64,000 nucleotides of DNA from Planctomonas sp. JC2975 (GTDB lineage: Bacteria; Actinomycetota; Actinomycetes; Actinomycetales; Microbacteriaceae): positions 1,612,001 to 1,676,000 of the forward strand of contig NZ_JABEKS010000001.1 of the NCBI RefSeq assembly GCF_012985205.1, written 5' to 3'. Shown piece by piece: positions 46,201-54,003 of this stretch. Every line of letters begins with the position of its first letter. The stretch's first letter is position 1. A program made the position numbers and the translations under genes. Under the pieces are notes generated by a model. The model was not told the origin of the DNA. It worked only from the letters and a program-made list of their open reading frames with translations, and ran no database searches.

Positions 46201-46616
46201 AAGTACCAGAACTCGAACGAGAAGCTGCCGCTGCCGTCGGTCTTGCCTGCGACCAGCGGCAGCTGGATGACGTTCTTGTTGGCGCTGACGTGCGCCGCGT
46301 TGCCGGAGATCCCTGCGGCGTAGGTCGGGATGACACCGCCCCCGGCGACACCGTTGATCCAGGTGCCGTTGTACCCGTTGCCCGACGAGTCGACGACCGT
46401 AGATCCGTTGTCGCCGTCGAACGTGTACGACACGAGAGGCTTGACCGCGTCTGCCGGGTCGAAGGTGGTGGCGGCAGAGGCCGACTGGATCCAGCCGAGG
46501 CTGATGCCGGCAACGATCAGGAGGATCGCGACGGCGGCGGCGACGAGGAAGCGCAGCCGGATGACAGGTGAGTCGAACGCGCGGCGACTCGCGGACAGGG
46601 GGGATGGCGATGCCAT
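43296..46616 (-). CDS. cell-wall-anchored LamG / InlB-repeat / endonuclease-phosphatase-fold protein
   Basis: 1106 residues. Signal peptide about 1-48 (cut after SASA). LamG/concanavalin-like domain 1 about 55-285, an InlB-type repeat about 290-368 (YTVAFDGNGATGG, GYTRAGYGFAGWA), LamG domain 2 about 377-602, a beta linker, then an endonuclease/exonuclease/phosphatase fold about 711-1003 ending TSDHRAVVTTF. In that fold the usual LQE glutamate is replaced (GVQSDG) and GDFN reads GDLQ, so catalysis is doubtful. A Ser/Pro/Thr stalk leads to LASTG at 1069-1073, a membrane span and a basic end, the pattern of class E sortase substrates. A GGAGA site precedes the ATG. It lies 70 bases after the phospholipase gene, likely in one operon. 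Confidence 0.85.
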   Translation of the reverse strand: MASPSPLSASRRAFDSPVIRLRFLVAAAVAILLIVAGISLGWIQSASAATTFDPADAVKPLVSYTFDGDNGSTVVDSSGNGYNGTWINGVAGGGVIPTYAAGISGNAAHVSANKNVIQLPLVAGKTDGSGSFSFEFWYFQNSTSSDAAVIADANTASCNNPGFSYYNTSASNSTLKACWGLTSGGTKEYVAATTGATNGAWHYLAAVVDRAANTVTTYEDGTAVDTSSSIGATSTLMKYPFTLGSEGSLTDTGDGSVDGLFDDVNFYNAPIAASQVAADYAATKPASTSSYTVAFDGNGATGGATASQKLTTGLAAGLTVNGYTRAGYGFAGWATSPTGPIAYTNGESVKDLTTTNGATVTLYAVWDRLRASGDAAAPLISFDFENDTGTTVVDDSGSGYDGTWSGTPSYATGVSGKSAYVNSPDGSKQGVNYITLPLVAGRTDGSSSFSYVFWLKEQSSSSDSPIVSNQDFTHCYDRGTTLYNTSGTPGVLRACFGQNGTSTTQNYLPTVSTDSVIGSWHQLAVVVDRSAGTMTTYLDGAQSVKSTALTSAFTLTSGYPFRIGSDGSTLDTIDGFANADIDEFDFYDQAISAAQVLNDYAVTAPPPTVVVDGSTVQKGFVSDTFRAPQVRAAGTVMQPLAALFNGGTATFTKVSGDDWLSVGADGTVTGTAPQTAQDTPATITVQASDGTTTSTITVEVPVIGAKDDPQLAAATWNLWDAGAHTSDAVLKDLAVVAANGLDLIGVQSDGGTLAAQLAGALGWYDYEGASGVGILSAYPLSTTDAVVGSDAAPAAAVTANVLGTEVRVWSLGLDGAAFGPDAVCAAGGTASAAIDAEKASTRFAQAQAIVSELKADVKAAGSTPVVVLGDLQSPSGADWTAATSASHCDAGAVDWPVTGLFTSAGLKDSYRVAHGDPAADAGDTWPLYGSSDTASPASTGLQAAVQAAAVPGGQQERVDYVDYAGTSLKVVGSNTLVAGWPSASTVVTQAWTSDHRAVVTTFSLSATADDDSGGSGATDTASPSPSGTDPAGSDPSTDPADPSATPTMTMVPQGSAAADGPVDQDAASLASTGSNLWLALVLAGVALLAGTVLVGVRMLRAERRAG

Positions 46617-46686
46617 GGACGTCTCCAGATGACGTGACTGGTGCGGTCGGATGGGGTGGGTGAGGCGAGAGAAGAGGGACGCCGGA

Positions 46687-48837
46687 TCAGGCTGAGAGCT
46701 GAGCGATACGCCCCGCGTACCTGTGCTTCCATCCGGTGCCGGTGTCGGCCGTGATGACCACGTCGTAGTAGCCATCGCTCGTCGGCCACGAGAGCTCCGT
46801 CGTCTTTCCCGGCAGCACCCAGAGGGCCTTCGTGCCGCCGTCGTAGTCGTTCGCGGTCACGATGTAGCGCACCTGCTGGAGCCCGTCGTTGTGCAGGGCG
46901 AGCTGCACCGTCGGGTTGCTTCCCGCGGAGAGCGAGACGTCGACGCGCGGCACTCCCGCGTTGTTCTGTCCGGCAGGCAGAAGGGTGCCGTGGTGGGAGC
47001 GCACGAATCCGTCGGGTCCGTAAACGGTGAAGGCGTACTTGCCGTCGTGCGCCGTGGCATCCCACGAGTACGTCGCCGGGCTGGACGCGGTCACCGTATG
47101 AGGCGTGTTCGTGAACGTCTGATACGCGTCGGGGAAGGCCTGGAGGCTGACCGCCTTGCCCGTCCGACCGCCGACCAGGCTGAGGTTCGCGGTCACGGTT
47201 CCCGTGGCGCGGTCCTCCGCGAAGGTGCCGTGCGGGTGATACGAGAGCGGCCGGTGCCGGAGCGTGCCGCCCTCCCACTTGTCGGCGGCGGGAACCTGCG
47301 TGCCGATCGTGCCGCCCGCGCGGGCGATCTGCACGAGCGCCTCGGTGTCGGGCAGCGACGGGGTGTCGAACACGGGGTTCGCGAAGTCCATCGCGCTCGT
47401 CAAGTCGCCGCTGATCCCGCGCCGCCAGTCGGTGATGGTGGTGCTCGTCGCCGGCGTTCCGATCGCGGCCGTCCAGGTCTCCAGGAACCGGATGATCGAG
47501 GTGTGGTCGAACGTCTCGGTGCTGACCCAGCCGCCGCGCGTCCACGGGGAGACGAGGATGCCAGGAACGCGGGCCCCGTATCCGAGCGGCGTGCTGCCGG
47601 AATACTCGCCGGCCGTGCCGACTTCCGCGTACGGCGGGAGCACGTGGTCGAAGTATCCGTCGTTCTCGTCGAACGTCATGATCAGGAGCGTGCTCTTCCA
47701 CAGCTCCTCGTTGGACTGCAGAGTCTGGATGACCTTGTTGCTGAAGTGGGCGCCGTGCTCGGGGTTCGCCGACGGGTGCTCGCACCATCCGTACGGCGCC
47801 ACGATCCACGACACCTGCGGGAGCGGATACGCCGCGTCGGGCCTGCAGGCGTCGATGAAGTCGGCGAGCACGGCGTCCAGGTTGTCGTCGCTGTCGTTGT
47901 TCGCGGCGCCGCTCGCCGCATAGGGCGCGGATCCCGCACGCCACACGACACCCGTCCCCGGCGCGTTCTTCACCGCGTCCGCGCGGTTCGCGAGGTCGGT
48001 AGCGGTCGATCCCGAGGTGGTGAAGGTGGCGAAGCCGCGGATCGGGTTGTCCGTATAGTCGCCCACCCAGCTGCTGCCGTTGTTGCTGTTGTCCACGTAG
48101 GTGCGCCACGAGACGCCCGCCGCCTGCAGCGCCTCCGGATAGGTCTGCCACGCGCGCGTGCCGTTCGACTCCCCTCCGTTGTCGGTCACGCCGTTCGACG
48201 TGCCCGTCCAGTGATAGAGACGGTTCGGGGTGGTGGGACCCATGAGCGAGCAGTGCCAGTTGTCGCAGATCGTGTAGGCGCTGGCGAGCGACCACTGCCA
48301 CGGGATCTCCTCGCCCGTGACGTACTGCATGGTTGCGGCGCCCTTCGAGCTGACCCAGTTGTTGTAGCGTCCGCTCGACCAGGCGGAGAGCCCGCCGGAG
48401 TAGGAGTGGTCGAGCCCCGTCGTGGTGCCGGCGACCGTGGTCACGCGCGCCGGCTTGACGACCGACGTCCCGTTGGGCTGCGAGAAGACGTCGGTGCCGT
48501 TCGGGAACGTCAGCGCCTGCTTGTCGTCGAATCCGCGTACCCCGGGCAGTGCGCCGTAGTAGTGATCAAAGGCTCGGTTCTCCTGGATCAGGATGACGAC
48601 GTGCTTGACATCCGTGATGTCGCCCTTGAACCCGGCGGGGAGTGCTGCCGGTGCGGCGCCGGCCGCCGCCGGCTGCAGCGTCGCGGCCGCCGCGCCGCCG
48701 AGCACCGCCGCCCCACCGAGCAACCCCATCGCTTTGAGCATGCCGCGGCGGGACAACCCGGACGTCAGGACCGCCTCGGGGACGGTCTTCCTGCGCTGGT
48801 ACGGATCAGGGGTGAAGGGGGTCGGCTCGCTCGACAT
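46687..48837 (-). CDS. phospholipase C / phosphoesterase (PF04185), Tat-exported
   Basis: 716 residues. The twin-arginine signal is LSRRGMLKAMGLLGG at 28-42. The catalytic domain opens VKHVVILIQENRAFDHYYGA (78-97), the hallmark of bacterial non-haemolytic phospholipase C and acid phosphatase A, and contains STLLIMTFDENDGYFDHVLP with metal-binding Asp/His. Two C-terminal beta modules of the PLC type follow (HPHGTFAEDRATGTVT, SWPTSDGYYDVVIT). It would release phosphate head groups from phospholipids or related esters outside the cell. GAGGAAC precedes the ATG at 48837. A candidate PHO box lies 52-69 bases upstream, and the LamG-EEP surface gene follows. Confidence 0.9.
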   Translation of the reverse strand: MSSEPTPFTPDPYQRRKTVPEAVLTSGLSRRGMLKAMGLLGGAAVLGGAAAATLQPAAAGAAPAALPAGFKGDITDVKHVVILIQENRAFDHYYGALPGVRGFDDKQALTFPNGTDVFSQPNGTSVVKPARVTTVAGTTTGLDHSYSGGLSAWSSGRYNNWVSSKGAATMQYVTGEEIPWQWSLASAYTICDNWHCSLMGPTTPNRLYHWTGTSNGVTDNGGESNGTRAWQTYPEALQAAGVSWRTYVDNSNNGSSWVGDYTDNPIRGFATFTTSGSTATDLANRADAVKNAPGTGVVWRAGSAPYAASGAANNDSDDNLDAVLADFIDACRPDAAYPLPQVSWIVAPYGWCEHPSANPEHGAHFSNKVIQTLQSNEELWKSTLLIMTFDENDGYFDHVLPPYAEVGTAGEYSGSTPLGYGARVPGILVSPWTRGGWVSTETFDHTSIIRFLETWTAAIGTPATSTTITDWRRGISGDLTSAMDFANPVFDTPSLPDTEALVQIARAGGTIGTQVPAADKWEGGTLRHRPLSYHPHGTFAEDRATGTVTANLSLVGGRTGKAVSLQAFPDAYQTFTNTPHTVTASSPATYSWDATAHDGKYAFTVYGPDGFVRSHHGTLLPAGQNNAGVPRVDVSLSAGSNPTVQLALHNDGLQQVRYIVTANDYDGGTKALWVLPGKTTELSWPTSDGYYDVVITADTGTGWKHRYAGRIAQLSA

Positions 48838-48888
48838 CGTGTTCCTCGGCTCGAAGGTCTTGTGACGGCGCCCAGCCGACCAAAGCCC

Positions 48889-48906
48889 GGCGAACCGGCG
48901 GTGAAC
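48889..48906 (-). promoter_or_regulatory. candidate PHO box upstream of phospholipase C
   Basis: On the minus strand GTTCACC (48906-48900) and GTTCGCC (48895-48889) are direct repeats with an 11-base period. This is the repeat unit and spacing known for PhoP binding sites in Streptomyces. A secreted phospholipase C is a classical phosphate-starvation gene, which supports the call. Only two units are clear. Confidence 0.55.
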
Positions 48907-49012
48907 GCGAGCGGTCCAGCGCCCTCCGGGACGCCGCTTCAGGCTGATTGGCCCGCCAACTGCGCACACTGGGCGACGACGCGCCGCTTCGGGTCGCGTC
49001 GCGCTGGGCGGT

Positions 49013-49786
49013 TCACGCCAAGGTGCGCGTGCTCTCCCCCGCCTCGACCTCGAACGCGATGACGTCCGCCTGGTACCGGTCGACGCCGAGTTCGACGGTC
49101 CTGTCGTCACGTGCGGTCGTGATCCGTGTGACCTGCAGCAGCGGGGCGGAGCGACGCACGCCGAGCAGCGCCGCGTCTTCGGTGGAGGCGGGCACGGCCT
49201 CGATGCGGTGCGTTCCGGATGCCACGTGGATGCCGGCTTCCGCAAGCGCGGCGGTCGTCGAGGAGACATCGTCGGGCATGGCGTCGATCAACGCGGACAG
49301 CCAAGGAGCCCACGTGGATCGTTCGACCATCACGGCGCGCCCGCCGAGCGTGCGCACCCTGGTGAACGTCGGCAGCGGTTCGCCCAGTCGGATTCCGAGC
49401 ACCCGCGCCTCCCTGGCATCGGCGGGCCGGCGTGCGCGGCCGGTGATGAGGCCGCCGGCCTCGAGACCCCCGGCCGAAGCCCACTGGGCGAAGGAGAGCA
49501 TGCGATCGAATCCTTGCGTGCGGTGTCCGGCTCGCACGTGCCATCCTTCGCGCGGCCTCGACTCGAGGAGGGACTGCCTGGCCAAGCGGACGAGCGCGGT
49601 GCGCACCTTCGCCCTGGTCGTGCCGTACTCCCTGGCGAGCGCTGCCTCGGAGGGAAGGCGTCCGACAGGGCCGAATTCCCCATCGAGGATGCGCCGCCGC
49701 AGGTCGGCTGCGACCTCCGGATGGCCGGCATCCGCAGGCCGGAAGCTGTCCTCGCCCCCTGGATGAGCGATGTCCACCCGGTGCAT
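49013..49786 (-). CDS. GntR-family regulator with UTRA domain (HutC subfamily)
   Basis: 257 residues from the ATG at 49786 with GGGAG upstream. The N-terminal winged helix reads EVAADLRRRILDGEFGPVGR, LPSEAALAREYGTTRAKVRT, the GntR signature. The C-terminal UTRA ligand domain includes EARVLGIRLGEPLPTFTRVR and ends ELGVDRYQADVIAFEVE. It is divergent from a GNAT gene. It runs towards the phospholipase gene in the same direction but is separated by the PHO-box region, so its targets are not obvious. Confidence 0.87.
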   Translation of the reverse strand: MHRVDIAHPGGEDSFRPADAGHPEVAADLRRRILDGEFGPVGRLPSEAALAREYGTTRAKVRTALVRLARQSLLESRPREGWHVRAGHRTQGFDRMLSFAQWASAGGLEAGGLITGRARRPADAREARVLGIRLGEPLPTFTRVRTLGGRAVMVERSTWAPWLSALIDAMPDDVSSTTAALAEAGIHVASGTHRIEAVPASTEDAALLGVRRSAPLLQVTRITTARDDRTVELGVDRYQADVIAFEVEAGESTRTLA

Positions 49787-49834
49787 CCCCGCTCCCACTA
49801 TCCGCCCGTCGGCGGCTCAGGATACCCTGGCTGT

Positions 49835-50284
49835 ATGGCTGAGTTGCGACTCGAGGAACTGTCCGCGTCGAACATCTCCGCGGCGAACGCGCTCACTTTG
49901 AAGCCGGGCCAGGAGCAGTTCATCACGCCCGTGTCGTACTCGGCGGCCGCAGCGGTCAACGACCCGTCGATGACCTGGCAGCGCGTGGTGATCGACGGCG
50001 ACGAGGTCGTCGGATTCATCATGGGCAGCTTCGATCCGGATGCCGACGACGAGTTCCGCTCCATACTCTGGCGCATCAACGTCGACGCGTCCGACCAGGG
50101 TCGGGGCGTCGGCACGTTCGCCGTCGACGCCCTCGCGGCCGAGGCGCGCCGTCGCGGCCACGACAAGCTCTTCGTCATCTGGGAGTACGGCGAGCTCGGG
50201 CCGGAGACGTTCTTCCTCCGCGCCGGCTTCTCGCCGGTCGGCGAGACGCAGTACGGCGAGGCCATCGGCTCGCTGGACCTCTGA
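49835..50284 (+). CDS. GNAT-family acetyltransferase (spermine/spermidine-type)
   Basis: 149 residues. The acetyl-CoA loop is NVDASDQGRGVGTFAVDALA, preceded by the strand VVGFIMGSFDPDADDEFRSI and followed by a C-terminal GFSPVGETQYGEAIGSLDL. The LRLEELSASNISAANALTL opening resembles diamine acetyltransferase relatives. TACCCT (49823-49828) lies six bases before the ATG with no ribosome site, suggesting a leaderless transcript. Acceptor not determined. Confidence 0.83.
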   Translation: MAELRLEELSASNISAANALTLKPGQEQFITPVSYSAAAAVNDPSMTWQRVVIDGDEVVGFIMGSFDPDADDEFRSILWRINVDASDQGRGVGTFAVDALAAEARRRGHDKLFVIWEYGELGPETFFLRAGFSPVGETQYGEAIGSLDL

Positions 50285-50382
50285 TCCCCCGCGCATCCGA
50301 AGGGCGTCCTCCGCGGAGACGCGCCTCCGATCCCGAAGCCGAAGCCGATCCTGACGCCGAAACAGCCTCTGCGGCCGGGGGG

Positions 50383-50730
50383 ATGCCTGGGCTCGCCGAC
50401 TCCTTCGTTGAGGCCGTCCTCGAGTTGGTCGCCGAGATACCGGCCGGCCGGGTGATGACGTACGGAGGCGTGGCCGCCTCGCTCGGATCCCGTGGAGCCC
50501 GCGTCGTCGGTCAGGTGATGGCGCGCTACGGATCGGATGTGCCGTGGTGGCGCGTCATCCGTGCGTCCGGGCAGCCCCCGGTCGGACACGAGGAGCGCGC
50601 GCTGGCCCACTACCTCGACGAGCGGACGCCGCTGGCCGGCATGACCGCCGACCAGGCGTCGAGGACGGGAGCGGCCGACAGGATCCGCGTCGACCTGTCA
50701 ACGGCGCGCTGGTCACCGGACTTCCGCTGA
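50383..50730 (+). CDS. alkyltransferase-like (ATL) DNA-binding protein
   Basis: 115 residues matching the C-terminal DNA-binding domain of methylguanine methyltransferase: SFVEAVLELVAEIPAGRVMT, YGGVAASLGSRGARVVGQVM and the C-terminal RVIRASGQPPVGHEERAL. In place of the alkyl-acceptor PCHR the sequence is PWWR (residues 54-57), so the reactive Cys is missing (W55). Known ATL proteins with Trp here bind O6-alkylguanine and hand it to nucleotide excision repair. The GGGGGG before the ATG is only a poor ribosome site. Confidence 0.85.
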   Translation: MPGLADSFVEAVLELVAEIPAGRVMTYGGVAASLGSRGARVVGQVMARYGSDVPWWRVIRASGQPPVGHEERALAHYLDERTPLAGMTADQASRTGAADRIRVDLSTARWSPDFR

Positions 50731-50807
50731 CCTCCGGCCGGCCGCGCACATCGATGCCCGCTCGCCGGGGCACAAGGCGGACCGCTCGTCCCCCGATGAG
50801 GTGGCGT

Positions 50808-50844
50808 TGTTATCGATGCCATCCGCGACATCCACCGGTACCAT
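50808..50844 (+). promoter_or_regulatory. LacI operator and promoter of the lacI-type gene
   Basis: TGTTATCGATGCCA (50808-50821) has the CG-centred symmetry of LacI-family operators (TGTTAT/ATGCCA). The identical 14 bases recur at 51992-52005 in front of the next gene. A TACCAT box (50839-50844) lies seven bases before the GTG at 50852. Confidence 0.68.
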
Positions 50845-50851
50845 CGGTCCC

Positions 50852-51871
50852 GTGAAAGGGATGAAGGCACCCGGCATGACCGATGTCGCGCGCCTCGCCG
50901 GCGTCTCGGCGCAGACGGTCTCGCGCACTCTCAGCGGATCTCCCAACGTGCAGCAGGCCACTCGAGCGAAGGTCCTCGCTGCGGTCGAACAGCTGGGGTA
51001 CCGACGCAACAGCGCCGCCAGGGCGCTGTCGTCGGGAAGGAGCCGCACGATTGGCGTTGTGACGCTGCAGACGGGGTTCGCGTCGCGCACCGCTCTGACC
51101 GTGGGTATCGAGACAGCGGCCAGCGATGCCGGTTATGCGGTCTCGACGGCGACGACCGCCTCCCTCGAGGCCGGCGCGATCGAGGCCGCGCTCTCGCGCC
51201 TGGCCGACCAGGCCGTAGAGGGGATCGTGCTGGCGGTGCCACTCATCTCGCCCAACCACGCGATCGACGCACTCACCCGAGCCGTCCCCACCGTCGCCAT
51301 CGACGGTTCCCGGACGCCGTCGACGGAGGTCCTGGCCGTCGACCAGCGGGCACTCGGCGCGATGGCCACGCGCCACCTGCTGGAACTGGGGCACGAGAAC
51401 GTCTGGCACGTCGGCGGTCCGCCGGAGTGGCTGGACGCCGTTCGCCGCGCGGAAGGCTGGCGCTCAGAACTGGAGGAGGCGGGAATCGTGCCGCCGCCGG
51501 AGCTTCCCGGCGATTGGTCGCCCGGGTCCGGGCACCGAGCGGGTCTGATCCTCGGCCGGATTCCCGACGCGACCGCCGTCTTCGTCGCCAGCGACGAGAT
51601 GGCTTTCGGCCTGATCCGCGGCCTCGCAGAGAGCGGACGGCGCGTTCCCGACGACGTCTCCGTCATCGGCATCGACGACATCCCGCTCGCCGCGTACTGC
51701 TCCCCGCCCCTGACGACCATCGCGCAGCCGTTCGCCGATGTCGGCAGGCTCGCAGTGCAGCATCTGCTGCACTCGATCGCCCATCCTGAGACACCGCACC
51801 TCGACCAGGTGGTGAAGCCCGCGCTCGTCGTGCGCGCGAGCACGGCGCGGCCGCACGGCGAGCGTCCCTAG
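50852..51871 (+). CDS. LacI-family transcriptional regulator
   Basis: 339 residues from GTG at 50852, chosen because TACCAT lies seven bases upstream (leaderless); a longer frame from 50801 would run across the promoter. The helix-turn-helix is MTDVARLAGVSAQTVSRTLS with the hinge helix RRNSAARALSSGR, then a periplasmic-binding-type sensor (IGVVTLQTGFASRTALTVGI to VSVIGIDDIPLAAYCSPPLT). Identical operators before itself and before the secreted RICIN-domain gene show its likely targets. The inducer is probably the sugar released or bound by that protein. Confidence 0.92.
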   Translation: MKGMKAPGMTDVARLAGVSAQTVSRTLSGSPNVQQATRAKVLAAVEQLGYRRNSAARALSSGRSRTIGVVTLQTGFASRTALTVGIETAASDAGYAVSTATTASLEAGAIEAALSRLADQAVEGIVLAVPLISPNHAIDALTRAVPTVAIDGSRTPSTEVLAVDQRALGAMATRHLLELGHENVWHVGGPPEWLDAVRRAEGWRSELEEAGIVPPPELPGDWSPGSGHRAGLILGRIPDATAVFVASDEMAFGLIRGLAESGRRVPDDVSVIGIDDIPLAAYCSPPLTTIAQPFADVGRLAVQHLLHSIAHPETPHLDQVVKPALVVRASTARPHGERP

Positions 51872-51991
51872 CGTTCCCGCGTCGCCGTGTTGCGCGCCGT
51901 CGGCCACCCCGATGTCGTTCCGGTTGGCATCGCTGCCGCGAACGGACATGCGATTCGCTCAGATCACTGACGTTTCGGATCAGCCCCCTGG

Positions 51992-52018
51992 TGTTATCGA
52001 TGCCATTGGACGTACCGT
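51992..52018 (+). promoter_or_regulatory. LacI operator and promoter of the RICIN-domain gene
   Basis: TGTTATCGATGCCA (51992-52005) is identical to the site upstream of the lacI-type gene. TACCGT (52013-52018) follows seven bases later and could be the -10; the operator would then fill the promoter spacer. The coding start is 50 bases further on, with GAGGAAGG upstream. Confidence 0.68.
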
Positions 52019-52067
52019 GATCGGGTCAGACACTCGGGCGGCCCCCGACGATGAAGTGAGGAAGGCC

Positions 52068-53894
52068 ATGACATTCCACATCCGACATCTGCAACGCCCA
52101 GCGCTCGTGGGCGGCATAGCGATCGCCGCGACTGCGGCGCTGTGCCTCACGGGAGGCCTTGCGGCGAGCGCGACCACAGGCTCGGGCACGGCTCCCCAGT
52201 ACACGGTGACCACGGGCTCGCTCGGCGACTTCGGCAATCCGGACGACACTCCTGCCAGCCCGTTCATCGACTCCGACGGAACGTTCTACTACAGCGAGTC
52301 GCACTCGCTCTACGGTGCGAACGATCCGAGGGAATGGACGTTCTACAAGGGCACCACGATGGATGACGCGCAGCCGGACAACGCGCTGAACACCGCGGCG
52401 AATCCCGCCGATCCGTCCGACGCGAACAATGACACGACAGCGCGCTGCAACAACAGCCCGACGGGACTGACCTCCACGTACGCTCCGGCCGGATCCGGAT
52501 ATGCGCAGCGCAATTACTGCGACCTCACCCAGCAGTGGGTCGATCCCGACACCGGCGATTGGTACGGCCTCGTGCACAACGAGTTCACGCCGCAGCCGTT
52601 CGGCGACGGACTGCACTACGACGCACTCGACTTCGCGGTGTCCAAGGATCACGGACAGACCTGGACCATCGAGGGCCACGCCATCACCTCGCCGTACAGC
52701 ACCACGCGCGGCGACACCGCCGCGTTCCCGCGGGAGACCTACTACTACGGCGACGGCGACCCACGGCTCTACGTCGACACGGCATCCGGGTACTTCTACG
52801 TCTATTACGGCTCCCGCGTCGTCGACAAGAACGGCAGCTGGAAGGCGTTCTACGAGCACGTCGCCCGTGCGCCGATCGCCGACAAGATGGCGACCGGCTC
52901 GTGGCAGAAGTGGTACGACGGCACCTGGAAGCAGCCGGGCGTCGGCGGCAAGGAGAGCAACCTCGTTCCCGTGAGCTCGACGAACACGAACGGCTACACG
53001 CCTGCCGCGAACGAGTACAACCCAGCGACACCGGGAACCGCATCGCAGCAGATCGCCGCTGGGCTCATGCCGGCGACCTCCCCGCTGTTCGTGATGGACG
53101 TCACGTACGACGCGTACCTCGGGCTCTACATCGGTGAGCCGCAGAACCCCGACCAGAGCGGCAACGCCCCTCAGCAGTACTACGCCACGAAGAACCTGGC
53201 CACCCAGAAGTGGTTCCTGCTCGGCGACTCCGGTAGCTCGTTCACGACGGCGTCGTGGTACCGCTGGTTCATCGACCCCGCGAACGCGACGAGCACCTCG
53301 ATCGTGGGCAAGACGTTCCGCTCCTACTGCGCCTGGGCCTGCGCTGACGGTTCCGACGGCGACTACGCCAACGTGACCGTCGACTCGTCGTCGCCTGCCG
53401 CGACCGTCGACACGTCCGTTTCGTACCGCATCGCAACGGGCAACGGTCTGGAACTCGCCCAGGTACCAGGCCGTTCCTCGACCACGTCGACGAAGAAGGG
53501 GCACTCGGCGCTCGGCGCCTGGCGCTTCTCCTCGACGGGCGATGGCGCCTACACGATCACCAACGTCGCGACAGGCAAGCGGCTCGGCGTCGACTCGTCG
53601 TCGACCGCGAGCCGCGCATGGGGAACCGCGCCGTCGGTGCAGTCCGCTTCGACCTCGGTCGGACAGCAGTGGTTCGTCGTTTCCGCCACGTCGCCCAGCA
53701 CCGGCGAGGCGACCGGAACCGTGCGGCTCGTGAACCGGTACAGCGGGCTCGTGCTCGCGCTGACCGGATCGGGCGCCGGCACCGCACCGGGCCGCTCCTG
53801 GGACGCGACCTCCGCGAACCCGGTGGACACCGCTCCGCTCGTCTCTCAGCAGACCGTCTCGCTCGTGAAGACGCCGAACGGTGGCCACAGCTGA
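52068..53894 (+). CDS. secreted beta-propeller-like protein with RICIN-type lectin domain
   Basis: 608 residues from the ATG at 52068 with GAGGAAGG upstream. Signal peptide about 1-37 (hydrophobic core ALVGGIAIAATAALCLTGGL, cut after ASA). The central part has Asp/Trp/Tyr-rich strands such as FIDSDGTFYYSESHSLYG, DYVDP-like QQWVDPDTGDWYGL and GDGDPRLYVDTASGYFYVYY. These recall five-bladed propeller glycosidases (GH43-like), but no family is certain. The last 150 residues are a beta-trefoil lectin (SYRIATGNGLELAQVPG, YTITNVATGKRLGVDSSST, TVRLVNRYSGLVLALTGSG). Controlled by the upstream LacI protein; probably binds or degrades a polysaccharide. Confidence 0.72.
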   Translation: MTFHIRHLQRPALVGGIAIAATAALCLTGGLAASATTGSGTAPQYTVTTGSLGDFGNPDDTPASPFIDSDGTFYYSESHSLYGANDPREWTFYKGTTMDDAQPDNALNTAANPADPSDANNDTTARCNNSPTGLTSTYAPAGSGYAQRNYCDLTQQWVDPDTGDWYGLVHNEFTPQPFGDGLHYDALDFAVSKDHGQTWTIEGHAITSPYSTTRGDTAAFPRETYYYGDGDPRLYVDTASGYFYVYYGSRVVDKNGSWKAFYEHVARAPIADKMATGSWQKWYDGTWKQPGVGGKESNLVPVSSTNTNGYTPAANEYNPATPGTASQQIAAGLMPATSPLFVMDVTYDAYLGLYIGEPQNPDQSGNAPQQYYATKNLATQKWFLLGDSGSSFTTASWYRWFIDPANATSTSIVGKTFRSYCAWACADGSDGDYANVTVDSSSPAATVDTSVSYRIATGNGLELAQVPGRSSTTSTKKGHSALGAWRFSSTGDGAYTITNVATGKRLGVDSSSTASRAWGTAPSVQSASTSVGQQWFVVSATSPSTGEATGTVRLVNRYSGLVLALTGSGAGTAPGRSWDATSANPVDTAPLVSQQTVSLVKTPNGGHS

Positions 53895-53919
53895 TCTGCG
53901 ACGGATGATCGATGACGAC

Positions 53920-53951
53920 GCGCCCCCGCCCGTACCAGCGAGCGGGGGCGC
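53920..53951. terminator. terminator after the RICIN-domain gene
   Basis: GCGCCCCCGC (53920-53929) pairs with GCGGGGGCGC (53942-53951), a perfect 10-base stem with a 12-base loop, followed by CTTCG. It lies between convergent stops of the RICIN-domain gene and the SLAC1/TehA-type gene and may serve both. Confidence 0.68.
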
Positions 53952-54003
53952 TTCGCGTGCATCGTGGGATGCGCTGCGTCGGCGTCAGCCGACGGTGCTC
54001 CCG

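Noticed and set aside
46723-49062. 779-codon plus-strand frame across the phospholipase gene
   Set aside because: Antisense shadow; the minus strand encodes a complete Tat-exported phospholipase C.
52026-53888. 620-codon minus-strand frame opposite the RICIN-domain gene
   Set aside because: No start signals or motifs; composition is that of an antisense frame.
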